A DNA stretch of 64,000 nt from Trogon surrucura (lineage: Eukaryota; Chordata; Aves; Trogoniformes; Trogonidae): assembly GCA_020746105.1 (NCBI GenBank), contig CM036632.1, positions 1,922,001 through 1,986,000 on the forward strand, read 5' to 3'. Under the pieces are notes generated by a model. The model worked only from the letters and a program-made list of their open reading frames with translations. It searched no databases and had not been told where the DNA came from. Positions within the stretch are counted from its first letter, which is position 1; each line of letters begins with the position of its first letter. The position numbers were made by a program, and so were the translations under genes. Positions 23,441-35,861 of this stretch are shown piece by piece.

Positions 23441-25598
23441 GAGATCTTCGCACCAACACAATAAAGCGTCAAGGGGGGAAAGTTTTTCCCAACGCTTAAC
23501 TTGGATTTTCTTGAGGTTAAATCAGATTCTGCCACTCCACCCGTTATTTCCTCCCTTCTCCACAGGGGCACAGAAAACAGGTTGCTGCTTTTTTCTTTTT
23601 TGGGTACCAACCTCAGCAACGAGCGCCCAAACCCCAACTCCTGCCCGAGAGACGCTTTATTTTTGCTGAGGCCATCCCAGCCCACGTGGCACACGTGGGG
23701 TCAGCTGGGCGACGGGGCGAAGGGGCACCCATCCCAGAAGGCTGACGAGGAACAACCCAAGAGGGTGGCACAGATTTCCGCCCGGTTTGTGGGAGTCTTT
23801 CCCCTTCCGCAGGCGGGGAAGGAGCAGCGCAGACGCGTGTCTGGATGGGTCGTGTCCCCACCAGAATCAAATGAAGGGCTTCGATTCAGAGCTACAGCAC
23901 CCTCGGGATGTCGGGACATGGGAAACAAAGAGGGGCTTTAGAAAACAAGTGAAAAGGCGCATTATATTTAGATAATAAAATTAACGTCGCGAAAATTGTT
24001 TCCTGGAAAAATAACGCCATGTTACGCTATATATATAATTAAGGCGCTACTGGGACGGTAATTAAGAGGCAGCCAACTAACAAACCGCAGTTCAGAGGTG
24101 GAGCAGCACCTCGGCTCTCCCGTGCTCCGGCTCCTCAAAGCAAACCCTGCAGCTACAGCCGAGGCGGAAAGTTTCGCAGGAAACCCCGAGCGGAGGAAAA
24201 GCGTCGTACGTCAGGCGGTGATGAGGTGCAAAGAGGCACCTGTCACGAGCAGCACAAAGGGATGGTAAATATCTTTCCCCCCCTCCAAGCCCTCGGCTTT
24301 TCTGCAGCCTGTCAGAGCTGGATGTGTCAGCTCCTTCCCTGGCCACCGCCAACGAACCGCAAAACCAGCCCCGCGGCCGCCGGCTCGGGGAGCGACGGGG
24401 GCAGACGGCACAGAAAACATCCAGAACTTTTAAAAAAACAAATTAAATCTAATCCAGAGGGTGAAGCAAGTTGGTTTTATGCACTCTGAAAGCTACCGTA
24501 CGGGGTTTAGCGAAGCTTGCCCGGCTCCACAAATTTCTTCTGGGGGTTTCGACTTCTGGTTTCTCGCCCCTTCTGCAGCTCTGCACGACTCAAGTCCAAA
24601 CACCCCCCGAACGACGGTCACCCCTCCCGGCTGCAGCAGCACAGGGGGACAGCAGGACGGCCAGCCTGCCCGGCGTGACAGCCCAGACTTTTCAAACATT
24701 TATCTGCTCCACGTGAGATTTACTTCCACGCTTAAGCGGGTATTTACATCCCTGAACACCCAGATCTGGAAATGCTTGCTGCTGTGCCTAGGCTACTTGC
24801 CTTCCCGTTATTTCCAACAAAAAGCCATCCCCGCTTTTCAGAAGTGTCGGTTTTAAACCTGAGATCACTTTATATTTTAAAGTCTTTGGGATATTCCAGC
24901 CCTGGAAACCAAACAGCCTTTCCCTCATCTCAGAAACATTTCTCTCCTCCGCAGATACAACCTTCGGTTGGGTGAGCTGGATTTCTTCTCCGCTGCCGGA
25001 ACCTTCCCAAAATCCAGTCAGATTTAAACCATCAGCTCCCATTCAGCCTTCTGCACCTTTGTGTAACGCTGGGCACCGCTGCCAGCTTGAGTTTTAACCT
25101 TTGCTGTTGGCTTTCTGAGGGATAAGCATACCTAATGCAGATTAAATGAAATTCCAGCACACAAAAACTAGCGGGGTAAATATAAAACCATAGCCAAAGA
25201 GCGATGGTTATGTCATCGCTGAGGAATCCACAAGGCGCCGAAATGAAAATACCACAAAGAAACCAAACAGAGAAGTTTGGGGCAGGGGGAGAAGAGCGAG
25301 GGAAGAGGATCCGCCGGGAGAGGATACGGGAACAAAAGAGAAAAGCCCGTGACAGTCGGAGGTGGGTTTGCCTCCGCCACTGCTGAAAGCCCCAGTTTTG
25401 TAAAACTCGCCCCAAGTTCTTGAGCTCACGCATGTAAGATTTTGCAGACCAGGCTACAAGATGTACAAAAATTAATTTTACAGGTTTCCCCCTTCTTTTC
25501 ACCTTAAATTTGTGGCTGTCACCTGTTCGCTGGTGCCACGAGGGGAGAATACTTTGAGGGTCCCTACGTCCACACGTGGGCAGCGGAAGCAACGCCGG

Positions 25599-25664
25599 GG
25601 TCCCCAAGAAAGATGTGTCCCCAAGAGGGACGTGTCCCCAGTTGTATCCCCAAGAGGGATGTTT
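25599..25664 (+). repeat. Small minisatellite
   Basis: A 17-bp unit, TCCCCAAGAGGGACGTG, occurs about 3.5 times, with one copy shortened (TCCCCAGTTGTA). Confidence 0.8.
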
Positions 25665-26039
25665 CAGGTTCAAACTGGGGCTGTTGCCAGCCCCGGGGAG
25701 CCCCGGGCACCCTGCGAGGCAGCTCCTGTCTCCCCGTGCCAAAGCTTCACCAAGCAGGTGCAGTCCAGGGGCTTCCTTAGCCCCTTTAATTTTTGTTATT
25801 GCTGAGAAACAATTCAAAAGCTTCACATAAAATCTCCAAGAGTTTCATCACAGCAGCAGCAGACGTCCTTTGGGAATACAACCTTTTTTTTTTTAAAAAA
25901 AAAAATAAAAAAATCCTGGGTAATTAACTCAGCCAGGGCTTCAAATATCCCCTCATCCAGCCCAACATGTAGCAAATTCATATTAATTGTTTTTCCTGGT
26001 CTGGGGACACCCAAGTCTCCGGATGCCCAAGGCACGTAC

Positions 26040-26223
26040 CTGGAAGGCAGCGAACCACATAAGCCAGTCCAGGCGGTAGTGGTAGGGGCTGATGAAGCAG
26101 GGCCTCCTCTTCAAGTCCCCGGGCTTGCATTTGAAGTCAAACTCCTCCCAGACAGCAGCGGGGTCATTGGGATCCAGGCTGGACGTCCCCTGAAGGACCA
26201 CTTCTGTCCTCTCCTTGGTAATG
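26040..26223 (-). CDS. LMF1: LMF1 coding exon with the FKCKPGD and YHYRLDWLMWF core
   Basis: On the minus strand, after a CCCACAG acceptor, one base completes the split Ser codon (AG|C). Then 61 codons read ITKERTEVVLQG, WEEFDFKCKPGD, RRPCFISPYHYRLDW and LMWFAAFQ, ending at CAG before a GTACGT donor. This is the most conserved block of the LMF C-terminal (DUF1222) domain, which lies in the ER lumen and is needed for lipase maturation. By alignment it spans human residues 412-472. Trp464, where a known human nonsense variant (W464X) falls, is present. At position 439, site of human Y439X, this bird has Phe instead of Tyr. The acceptor's pyrimidine tract is broken by purines (GTGTCGTGTCGTGTCC), so it looks only moderately strong. 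Confidence 0.96.
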
Positions 26224-29157
26224 CTGTGGGACACGACACGACATCGGGTTTTGTCTCAGGTCATGTGAAAAGCTGCACCATGAGAGTTAACGCAGCAACG
26301 ACCTCAACGGCCTCGTGGTACAGCTGGATTCTGCTGGGTGAAGCTACAGAGAACCTGTCTATCCAGCAGACTTTCCTCTCTCCAGCAGCAAAGTAGGTGG
26401 CAACCCCAAGTTTCATGTCCTGTCCCCTCTATCATCTTGCAGTTGTGCCGGTCCAAGGAAGGACTATGGCTCAAAAAGGGGATTCCTGCTGAAATCAACG
26501 GGTTTGTCCATCTAGACCAGAGCCTAACACTCATCCAAGGCACTCAGAGATGACAACGAGTGTCTCCCAAGTCCCACCTTCATCCTGCACCAACACCTTG
26601 TCCCACATTTCTGAAGAAAACCTTTCTTTCTGTCACTCTGATGACTCCCACGATTCAAGAGCTCTCTGGCTACAAGCTCATGATGGCAGGAGAAAGCAAA
26701 GATGAAAGGTGGCCACAAAACGTAGCTCCATCTCCAGCATCTCCAGATACCTACGGCCACCGCCGGGATCTGCCGCTGACTGCGCACACAAATCCTGCCT
26801 CTGCATTTCTAAGGTCTGGCTCTGACACTTCCAATAGCGGCAGGATCAGCAGAACAGCTTCCAGCTGGGACCACATCGGCGTCCCCTTTGCCAGCCCGGC
26901 TCTCCCCACAGCACCGCTGAGCTCCAGCTCAAACTTTGGCCATGGCAAAGCGCGGGACGAGCCGGGGTCAGCTGGCCGGAGCCTCAGGGAGGTGTTTGGT
27001 CCTCCAAGAGATGGCTCTTTGGGCATCATTAGCAGGTCTCTACGCACCCAAACCATCTCAGCTAGAAGACAGGTCTCATGGAGCCGTTCCTCAGCAAGAG
27101 GAGGAGGAGGTAACGTGTGAGCCAACGCAAAGCAAGCCAAGAAAAGCAGAAAAGGAAAACAAGAAAGCTCCCCCACGCCCAGCCGATGCGGAGAAACTTG
27201 GTTAAAAAGCACCCCAGCCTTAGGGCAGGTCATGGCAGCGCCTGGTGCTTGGCAGGACTGCACAGCGAGGTGGCAGAGCAAAGTCCCCAGGCCACGGAAA
27301 GCCCACGTGAAAACACCACCACCACGTTCTCAATGACCTGTCAGTGAGGCTCGCCTGCACGGGAGAGCTGTTTTCCATAACGGACACATAAACGGCGCAG
27401 CTCTGCCTATCAAAGCTGTCCAGCTCCCAACACCCTTTTAACTTTTTACTACTGTGGTCCTTCCTCCTCTAACCCAAGAAACCCAAAGTTTGGAAGCACA
27501 CAGCCTCCACCTTCCCCCCCGATGGCTCCCAGTGATAGATGCTTACAACCCAAGGAATGCTCTACGTCTCGGCTTATAATTGTTACCTACATTTAACAGA
27601 TTTCTGGATTCTCCAGCCAAGTTCCATATTATACGCTGGGCTGAGTTATGAGCCATGGCCAGCTGCCCAATGGTTAGAAACACACTGTAAATCAGGGACA
27701 CCAAATTACTAATAAAAGTATGTTCCTACTGTGTGATTCAAAATATGTCAAGTTTCACATAATCGTATATTCATTATAAGCTGCAATCCTCTTTTTATTG
27801 GTTTACATAGGCTGGAATTACAAACATATTACAGCAGCATTTCATCACATGCTCTTTAGGTTCTGGTAACTGTTGAAACAGAAACCATAGACTGAAGAAG
27901 AAAAAGGACAACAACCCAAAGAAAACAATCTCCCGTAGCTTCACCACTCCAGCCTTCAAAGAGGTTCAGGGGTTATTTCTCCCTTTCACAAAAAAAAGGA
28001 GAAACTTCAGCATTTTCCACAACTTCTCTCGCGCTGATAATTTCCAATGTGTTTTTTTTCCTAACTTTTCTTCTTTCCACAGAAATTTCTGCTATTTGAA
28101 AGACTTGGGAAAAGATCAAATTAATCCGATGTGCTCCGGGTGTCCTCTGCACCTCCAGTGCTCACAGTCTGCTCCTCCCCTTCACCATCTGCTCAGCCAA
28201 CCTGCCTTGACCTTCTTAAAACCTTTTTAACCACTGTTGGCTCCTCCCATGGGACCTCGTCCAGAGCCCACTAACCTCAGAGCTGCCCACCCCACCGCTT
28301 GGCTCAGATCTCTGGGGAACACCCCACGGCCACTGCGGCGGGGTGGTGGCAAAGCCAGAGGTCCCTGCAGAGAAGACCGGCCCTGTTGTTGCCCCTGGGG
28401 CAAGCTGTTCTGATGAAACCCTTTTTTTCAGCATTTTCTCAGTTGTCCCCATCAGGAAGAAGCCAGGAGGGACAGCACACACGCTTATGGTGAACCCAAC
28501 CTAAGCCTGGTGACGTGTCCCCATAAAACCCAGATTCAAGTGTTTGAAACCCAGCCCCGGCTGCAAACGCAGCACGAGATGGTTCCCTTGACCAGTCCCA
28601 CCTTGCAGAAGAAAGAGGGATTCACTGAGCTGAAGGCAACAGCCAGACTTCTGCTGGGCTGTCCCCTCCATCCGCCTTGTTCTCTTTTTTTGAGGCCATT
28701 TATACTTTTGTCTCCACAGATTCCTGTAGCAATGAATTCCCCAAGTCACTCGTTGGGAAAAGCACTTCCTTTCGTTGGCCTAAACTCTGCTACCCAGTAG
28801 CTCACGTGAATATTTGCACATGGGAGAGAAAATGTGTGCAGGTGAAGAGAAGTTCACCATAAATACAACAGGCTGGTGACGGGGAAGACTATCCACTGGC
28901 TGAACTCTCTTATGGATATTTTCAACCTGCTGTTGCATTGGCCACACCGACAGAAACGAGCTCATTAAAAGAAAATAAATCCTGATTCAGCAGGAAAGAA
29001 ACGTGCTCCTTTTCTCTCTCATAAACAGATATTCCAAGTCTACTGGAAGAGTTTTTCTGTTCAGGTTTAAGGCACATGAACTTGCTATCGGACTGTACCG
29101 GAGAGAGAAGCAGAGCTATACAACGTGCTGTTAAAACACATTAATAAATCAAAATAC
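26224..29157. other. LMF1 intron (2.9 kb)
   Basis: Bounded by the GTATTT donor just below 29158 and the CCCACAG acceptor above 26223. It contains an AT-rich unique segment at 27540-27890 and otherwise unique sequence; no CR1 copy or gene is seen. Confidence 0.7.
27540..27890. other. AT-rich unique segment, candidate conserved noncoding element
   Basis: About 350 bases of repeat-free AT-rich sequence (for example GGCTTATAATTGTTACCTAC, TAATCGTATATTCATTATAA, CTTTTTATTGGTTTACATAG), including a TTTACATA forkhead-like core and a CCAAT-type ATTGG. Conservation is inferred from composition only. Confidence 0.3.
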
Positions 29158-29311
29158 CTCCCGAAAGCTCCATAGGTGTTCACGATTCTGAGAGGGTTGA
29201 ACGAGGTGTTCATAACCTGTCTGGAGTTGAGCAGGTTCAGGACAACCGGGACGCTGAGATACGCAATCAGGAGGCCAAAAGAGATGTTCACCACTCTGCG
29301 GACATAGCAGC
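29158..29311 (-). CDS. LMF1: LMF1 coding exon with transmembrane segment 5
   Basis: On the minus strand this exon follows a CCGAACAG acceptor. Its first two bases (GC) complete the Gly codon begun in the previous exon. The frame then reads CYVRRVVNISFGLL and IAYLSVPVVLNLLNSRQ, followed by VMNTSFNPLRIVNTYGAFG. It ends in AG before a GTATTT donor; AG plus the next exon's C makes Ser. The hydrophobic stretch from about FGLLIAYL to VVLNLL corresponds to the fifth membrane segment in the published five-pass topology of LMF1. The sequence after it starts the luminal C-terminal domain. The length is 154 bases with consistent phases (2 bases, 50 codons, 2 bases). The donor is weaker than the others. 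A CR1 copy ends only about 37 bp before the acceptor. Confidence 0.95.
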
Positions 29312-29348
29312 CTGTTCGGGACACAAAAACCAGAAGAAGGTAAGTTCA

Positions 29349-29680
29349 GAGAACCACAGAATCGTAGAATCACAGAATCATAGAATCACAGAATCATTCA
29401 GGCTGGAAAAGACCCCCGGGATCATCAAGTCCAACCACTGACCCTACTCTGCCAAGCTCACCCCTAACCCATCTCCCCCAACCCCACATCTCAACGACCT
29501 TTAAACACCTCCAGGGATGGGGACTCCACCACCTCCCTGGGCAGCCTGTGCCAAGGTCTGACCACTCTTTCTGCGAATATTTTTTCCCTACTGTCCAGTC
29601 TAACCCTGCCCTGTTGCCATTTGAAGCCATTCCCTCTTGTTCTATCATTACCTGTGAGAAGAGACCAGCACCAACCATTT
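29349..29680 (-). mobile_element. CR1 LINE 3' end (about 330 bp), sense to LMF1, abutting an exon
   Basis: The plus strand starts with a run of ACAGAATCATAGAATCACAG (the CR1 tail reversed), then TTCAGGCTGGAAAAGACCCC, CCACCTCCCTGGGCAGCCTG and GAGAAGAGACCAGCACC. It is oriented the same way as LMF1. Its 3' tail ends about 37 bp upstream of the LMF1 acceptor at 29312. It is 5'-truncated, as most avian CR1 copies are. Confidence 0.93.
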
Positions 29681-30269
29681 CACCACCAGTGATGGGCTCT
29701 GGTCCCCTCGACACTCCTGAGGTGGCCAGGACCCTGCCTGGGTGCTCGTGGCCGCTTTCGGCTCTCGAGCCGCAGCTGACGAACCCTCTGCTGTGATCAG
29801 TCTGACCTTGCCAAGGCTCTGCACGCTATCGCTCCCGAGATCGGCCTTTCTCTAAATAGTCTGAGAAAGGGCTAAAACGAAAAATGTCTAAAATGTAAGA
29901 TTAATCGTGGCTGGGATACAGGGAGGGGAAAAAAAAAGCCCCACAACACAGCTGGCACTTGCACCTTGCTCAAAATTGTGCTCCTGGTTGGTAAGCCCTG
30001 TGTGGAGGGTCTCCAGCTCCCCAGGGCTGCCTCCTCCTCCTCCTCGCCTGGACTCCCTTCGTGCATTTTCCTCCCTCTCGCTCGCTAGCTCCAAGCCAAG
30101 CCCTTGCAAAATCTCTGCTGCTTATCGTTTATGCACGAGACGTGTCATCAGCGCTTTGGTATTGGGTCTGCAGGAGCAGCGCGGGGCTGTGCTGGATGTC
30201 AGGCTACGGAGACACCTACTGCCACCAGACAAATAAGCAGACGTGACCTCTGAGGGGCTCCGACCCTTA

Positions 30270-30440
30270 TGGCCGTTCTAAATTTATTTAACATTAACAG
30301 CCAAAGGATCAGATTCAAAGCAATTGCATGTGGCTCTCCCCTTATCTCTGCAGGAGAGGGATGTTTATTTGAACCTCTCTCAGAAGCTATTTCATAATTG
30401 TTTAGTCTGAGAACATTTCTGGAGAATCATTTGATTTGGG
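30270..30440. other. AT-rich unique segment, candidate conserved noncoding element
   Basis: Repeat-free stretch with TCTAAATTTATTTAACATTA, CAAAGCAATTGCATGTGGCT and AGCTATTTCATAATTGTTTA. SOX-like (ATTGTT) and octamer-like (ATTGCAT) cores are visible. Conservation is inferred. Confidence 0.3.
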
Positions 30441-31825
30441 AAGGAGCTCGCTGAGATGCCTCCCCTCACGCCCGGCGCTGCTGCCAGAGCAGTACGAGTC
30501 CGTCGGGATTTTTTAACTCATCTTTTAGATGGGCTGAACTTTCTAGCCTGTAATTAAAGAGCAGGTACAGACACAAAAGCCGTCCAGCACACGGGCAGCA
30601 CCAGCAGCTCCTCAGGTCTCACGGCCATGCACCAACTGCTCGTCCTTCAGCATGTAGGGATGGTCCTCATGCCCTTGGGGACACAGCTACTCAGTCATAC
30701 CAAAAAAGGAATTAATACAGGGCAAAAACCAACCCGACACAGCGAGGATGGAGTAAGACTCTTGACTTCTCCAGAAAGGAAGGTGCAACTTGAGTGTTGT
30801 TTGGGACTGGGTGCAAAACCACAGTTGGTAGGAAAGTTCTAGGATCTCACAGCTTCTAAAGCAAAGCTACCGGAGAAGAAAAGCTGCTACAGATTTCTTC
30901 CAGCAAAACACGTAAGGTAGGAGATGAAGTTTAATGAAACTGCATTAGCCTTGCCTGGAACTAACGCTTCTGGTTAATAAGCTGTGTGGATGAGAAAGGA
31001 CTAGAGACAGATGCTGTATCTTGTTGACACTTTTCATTCTTCTGACAGATGTTTAGTATATTTAAAAATGAGCATCTGCGATTGTTGTTGATATTACAGG
31101 CAATTTGTTGCTTATATGTGGTTTATAAAAATATACTACAAGCACAACTCTACATCTGTTTCGCAGCCCCACGGAAAACATCCCAGCGTTGCACGTGCAG
31201 GCGATCTTCTGCTTGAGAACTCCTTCGGAAGGAAAAATGGGCCACACGGACCCTTTCTGACCAGTTACAAAAGCCCTTGTCTTTCCTTCTCGGTGGTGGG
31301 ATGTGCTCACCTCCCCCTGCTTCGAGGGACTCGCTCCCCGCCGTGGCAGCGCCACGTTGCTGCTGGGGACCACGAGCAGACGCTCCTCTTGCCTTCTCCA
31401 GGCAGGACACTGAACGGGGAAGGGCCACTTCCCCAGCAGCCAGGTCTCTTTGCCGGTTAGCAGAAGAGTTGTTGGACCCACAAGTGGTCAACGATCAATT
31501 CGGTTCTCTCTGGAAGACCAACCTCGTGTCCAGTTACTTACCCAGCCCCAGTAAGGGCAGGAGGGTCACAGGGCCACCAAGCCGTGGGGGAGAGAGGAAA
31601 GCAAACGCAAGAGCTGCCTTTAAATAGTCAAAATATTAAAAAAATGAACCAGCCACCGGCGTCATGCTCACCATCCCCAGCGTGAGGTCTCCAACCTGCA
31701 GAGGAGACCACACAGGGGCAGAGTCATCTCCCTGCCCACCCAGGTTTGCTCCAGAAGGAGATGAGAGCTTTGGAGAACGCCCTTCCAGACGCACAACTTT
31801 CCCCCTGCCCCTGGGAACGACTCAC

Positions 31826-32003
31826 CCAGGGGAAGCCGCTCCCCGGCTGCCTCTTGCTGCTGCATCCGCGCCACCCGCTCCTTCAGCCTCCCTCGCCGGG
31901 AGCTGAAGAGGGAGCCCAGGCTGGCGTCGTCGAAGCAGGCGAGGCTGGGCACGATGGTCAGCCAGTTGAGGAAACTCAGGTTCCCGCTTACGATCAGAAG
32001 CAC
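31826..32003 (-). CDS. LMF1: LMF1 coding exon encoding the loop between TM4 and TM5
   Basis: On the minus strand, after a CCATCTAG acceptor, the frame reads VLLIVSGNLSFLNWL, then TIVPSLACFDDASLG, then a charged Arg/Gln/Glu-rich stretch (LKERVARMQQQEAAGE). It ends at CTGG before a GTGAGT donor. The first two blocks match vertebrate LMF1 almost residue for residue; the charged part is variable in the family. In the accepted topology this stretch is the cytosolic loop between segments 4 and 5. The exon is 178 bases, phase 0 in and phase 1 out. Its donor end lies in CpG-rich sequence. The intron before it is the long 31.6-kb one, and the intron after it is 2.5 kb. Confidence 0.95.
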
Positions 32004-32905
32004 CTAGATGGGGAAAGAAAGCAGGAGAGGGCGTCGCGCCCACTGAAACGGCGACGGGAAAGAGCGGCGAAGAAAACGCCGCGTGCGTTTCAGCACCCTA
32101 GCACGTACCTCGCTGATTTTCCACGAGTGCAAAGAGCGATGGCAAAGCTTCCCCTCCCTGCCCAGGCTACGGAGCAACTGCACCCTCCCAGCCTTGCGAT
32201 TCGAGCTCTGCCCTTGTTTTTTCTCCTGTTTTCAGCAGGAGAAAGCTCAGCCAGGGTGTAGCGTGACTTGATTTCCATAGCGCTGCCGGTGACGAGCAGC
32301 GGTTTGGCCCCAAGGGAACCATCCCCTTCCTCCTTGCGCCAATTCATCTTTGACAGCAACGTTCTCGAAACCCTTCAGGAGGAAATACTGGAACTTCTAA
32401 ATAAAGAGCAGCATTAAATATAGAAGTGTGCACTTTTTAAGAGGCGCTTTTTTCTTTTTCTTTTTTTTTTTTTTTTTTAATTTTAGCTTTTATTGGCCGT
32501 TCAGGAGAATGCCTTGCACGTGTAAGGCAGAGAGAGCGGAAAAATCCACGAGCCTTTGGAGGAGTCTCCATAAATATCTGTATGCACTGGGAAAGGCTTT
32601 TTGGTAGGCACAGGTTATTTTCTCTCTTACTCTTACAGTGACTTGAAAAAGAAGAGGAACCTCCCCTCCGTTCTCCAGCAGGTCCTAATGAGCACCAGGC
32701 AGCTGATCTTCGGGCGCTGCCCGTTTCGCCTTGGTCATGGCTCACATCTTTGCAGCACAAGGCTTTGCTTTGCAGCTCTAAAATTGTTCTTAATTTCTGT
32801 TTTTCTAGCCAAAATTTATCTAAGATCAGTCTATACTTACTCATCTGTTTTTTTTTCTAAGCCAGTATTTTACCTCTTCATAGACACTGCTGTTTTATTT
32901 ATACA

Positions 32906-32952
32906 GGGGGGCTGGAACCAGATGATCTTTGAGGTCCCTTCCAATCTAAACC
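32906..32952 (+). mobile_element. CR1 LINE terminal fragment
   Basis: GGGGGCTGGAACCAGATGAT, CTTTGAGGTCCCTTCCAATC and TAAACCC are the last part of a CR1 3' UTR; only about 47 bp remain. Confidence 0.7.
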
Positions 32953-33548
32953 CCCTTCCCCACACAAGCAAGTTGCCAGCACCACGCAGGCATCTCTGGG
33001 GTCGATTTGGATTCTTGTCCCTTTGGCCACATCACTCAGGATTTAGCCCTAATTAACTAGCTGCTCCTCAGACACGTCAAAACAAAAGAGGCGGAAAAAA
33101 AGAAAGTAGCTGCGCTATCTTATCCGTAAAAAATGAAGGTTAGAAAGCCGACTTAGTGGATTACGCGTCGAAAAATTATGCCCTGATGTAAGAAAGTAAT
33201 TTATATTTCAGCCTCCAGAGCAGCTAACGAGAGCCTCCCCACCTTCCAGCTGGGCTGAACGCTGTACCCTTGACTGGCATCGCTATTATTTTATTTAGAG
33301 AACACTCCTCCATTCACACAGCTGAACTTTATCCTCCCGTGAACTCTTCCCTCACAACTTCGGTGCATGTGGTCAAGACTTTCAAGGCGGTGCAAGACCA
33401 GCAAACCCACAAGACCCCCAGCACCCCACCGCCGGCAGAGGAGCTGCGGTGAGGAGCACCCTTCTGCCCAGTTAACCTCAGCCCCACCACCGGTCTCTCC
33501 TCCACTTCTCAAAACAAGCGACAAAGCTTTTGGAAATCCTGAGGAGAT

Positions 33549-33900
33549 GCAGAATCACAGAATCACAGAACAGTTCAGGCTGGAAAAGACCCTTGGGATC
33601 ATCAAGTCCAACCATTAACCCCTACACTACAACCAGTAACCCTACACTACAAGTTCACCCCTAAACCATCTCACCCAACACCACATCTCAGCGACACTCA
33701 AACACATCCAGGGGTGGTGACTCAACCCCCTCCCTGGGCAGGTTGTAAAGAAATTCTTCCTAATATCCAACCTGAACCTGCCCAGGAGCAAATGAAGGCA
33801 TTTCCCCTCATCCTACCACTTGCCACTAGGCAGAACAGACCAACCACCGCCTCTCTACAACCTCCTATCAAGTAGTTGTAGAGGGCACCCCTCAGCCGTT
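33549..33900 (-). mobile_element. CR1 LINE 3' end (about 350 bp), minus orientation
   Basis: On the plus strand: CAGAATCACAGAATCACAGA, TTCAGGCTGGAAAAGACCCT, GGGATCATCAAGTCCAACCA, later AAATTCTTCCTAATATCCAA and CTACAACCTCCTATCAAGTA. This is the reverse complement of the CR1 3' region. The left end is clear; the right end is approximate. Confidence 0.9.
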
Positions 33901-35861
33901 GTCTCTTGCATCTCTTGACCTCGCCCAAAGGTCTCCAACCTCTGCTGGGGCTTGTTCAAGAGCAAGGTCTCCACGGCAGCACCAACCACACACATGGGGA
34001 CAAGCCAATGAGCCCCACCTTACTCGACAAGCAGCACACTCCGCTTGTCTTCAAGGGCTTTGGGGCATTACCTGGGGGCTTGTTATTAGGGTTTTGTTAC
34101 ACCCACGGCACATGAGGAGGCTCCAACTGCAACGTGGACCCGTTTAGCTTGGACTTTGCCAAAACACATGGCAAGAGGACAGTTTCTGTCCTGAAAAAAA
34201 CCTAAATCTAAAGGTACTGGCAAAGCTAGATCAAAATCAGGATGTATTACAGCTCTGTTACAGGCAGAGAGGGGAAGAACTTTGGCACCGAATTCTTATT
34301 TCAGGTTCTCTGGGGTTATTGCTATAAAGAAACTCGCTCGAGATTACAGAAGGAGCGTTGCAGTAGAACCTGACAGTGGACCCAAATCTCCCAATTACAA
34401 ATCCAACCCCTTAATAACAAGTGTATGTCCCCCAAAGACACCCGTGTGCCCGAACGCTGGTCCCTGGAGTTTCCCTGTGGTTTACTCCGAGTGTCCCCGT
34501 CCAGCCTCATCCTGCCCTGAGCCAGGCTCATCGGGGGGTTCTCATCCCCAAAAATCAGAGGTGCTCTCCAGAAACACCATTCCACAACGCAAACATCACT
34601 GTCACACACAGTTCCTGCCTGAGCACCTCCAGCCAGTGTTCTGTTAAAACCATGTTACGTTTTCTCATTCAAAATGACAACAAATAAGCGCTAAAGCCGT
34701 GCCGTTCCGTATTTTATGACCGACACCATTTTTTTGTTAACTACGGTGATTTGCAAGTTACAATTTCCAAACCTCCAGGGCAGGCTTCTCGGGTAGCAGC
34801 CACATCACCTTCAAAAAGTGAAAGATTCGACCAATTATAGCAAGTAACAGAAGTCCTGACTACTACTGAGTTTTAAAAAAAAATAAATTATTTATCCTGA
34901 GACGGGTAGTTATCCAGAATTATGAAGGGGGAGAAGGAAGCATTGAAATCTGAATTACAGACACACGTTCGGCCCTTGAACGTGACACGTTATACTCAAG
35001 GCTCGGTGCTCCCCCTCTGACCCGACTGCGACGGAGCTCGGCACGTGTTAATCCGCCCGCGCTCATTAACGCGCCGCCCGGAAACTCTGACCCGGCGCTG
35101 ATGGGACTCGCCTCGCGCAACTGCAGCAATAGTAAGAAAACAGTTTTGCACTTCGCCACTTCTGCCGAGGCTCGTTTTACGGCTTCGGACCGAGCGACTG
35201 GGGGGTCCACGGGAGGTTTTTTTTCGGTTTTGGTTGTTTTTTTTCAGTAGTGATTCACCTCTAGTTATTGCTTGGAAGGCAGAAGCGAGAGATCTGATTT
35301 CCACCAGCCCTTTAAAAATCAGGGGACTCAGAAATAATACGGCTTCGGCGTTTTCTGTGGGTGGAATCACGAACCCGACACGTTTTTCACTCGCTCCGAC
35401 CGCGTCCCGACGCAGCCCCTGCGGCTGCTCCCGCGCACCGGCGTCCAGCCCCCCCCGGTTAACGCCGTGTGCCGCGACCCCCTTGGCTTGGCAGAAAGAA
35501 AACCTCAAAGGAACTCGGGCCTCAGAGTCAATTAAGAGAAAAAAAGGTTATTTTTGCACCGTTCCTGTCCTAGCAGACGGCATCACGGCCGTTTTCGCGC
35601 GAGGTGCGTGTTATCCGGCCGGCGTTCGGGGTGAAGCTTTGTCAGCTCAGCGACCGGTGTCTTCTCCAGCGCTGATGCCGTGAGCACAACACCCCCGGGT
35701 CAATGGCTCCTGCACGAATCCAACCAGCGCTTGGGCACGTTTGCCTAAATCCTTCCTTTTCTGCACAAAACCTTCTGCTCGCCCTGCAAAGCGGAGCCGC
35801 GCTGGGTCCTGGTGGGAAGTTTTAATCTAACATGAATTTCTTAGGGTGGGGAGGGCAGAGA

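Larger units (their letters stand above)
17897..26039. other. LMF1 intron (8.1 kb)
   Basis: Bounded by the GTACGT donor just below 26040 and the CTCAAG acceptor just above 17896. It contains a CR1 fragment at 23320-23440, a perfect 19-bp tandem duplication at 20540-20577 and a small minisatellite at 25599-25664. A 264-codon minus-strand open frame at 25032-25826 runs through the minisatellite and shows no family similarity, so I treat it as chance. The rest is unique. Confidence 0.7.
29312..31825. other. LMF1 intron (2.5 kb)
   Basis: Bounded by the GTGAGT donor just below 31826 and the CCGAACAG acceptor just above 29311. It holds a CR1 copy at 29349-29680 close to the acceptor and an AT-rich unique segment at 30270-30440. 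No gene is seen. Confidence 0.7.

Noticed and set aside
25032..25826. 264-codon minus-strand open frame, the longest in the window
   Set aside because: It crosses a minisatellite, has no recognisable domain, is low in conserved-looking blocks and lies inside an LMF1 intron.
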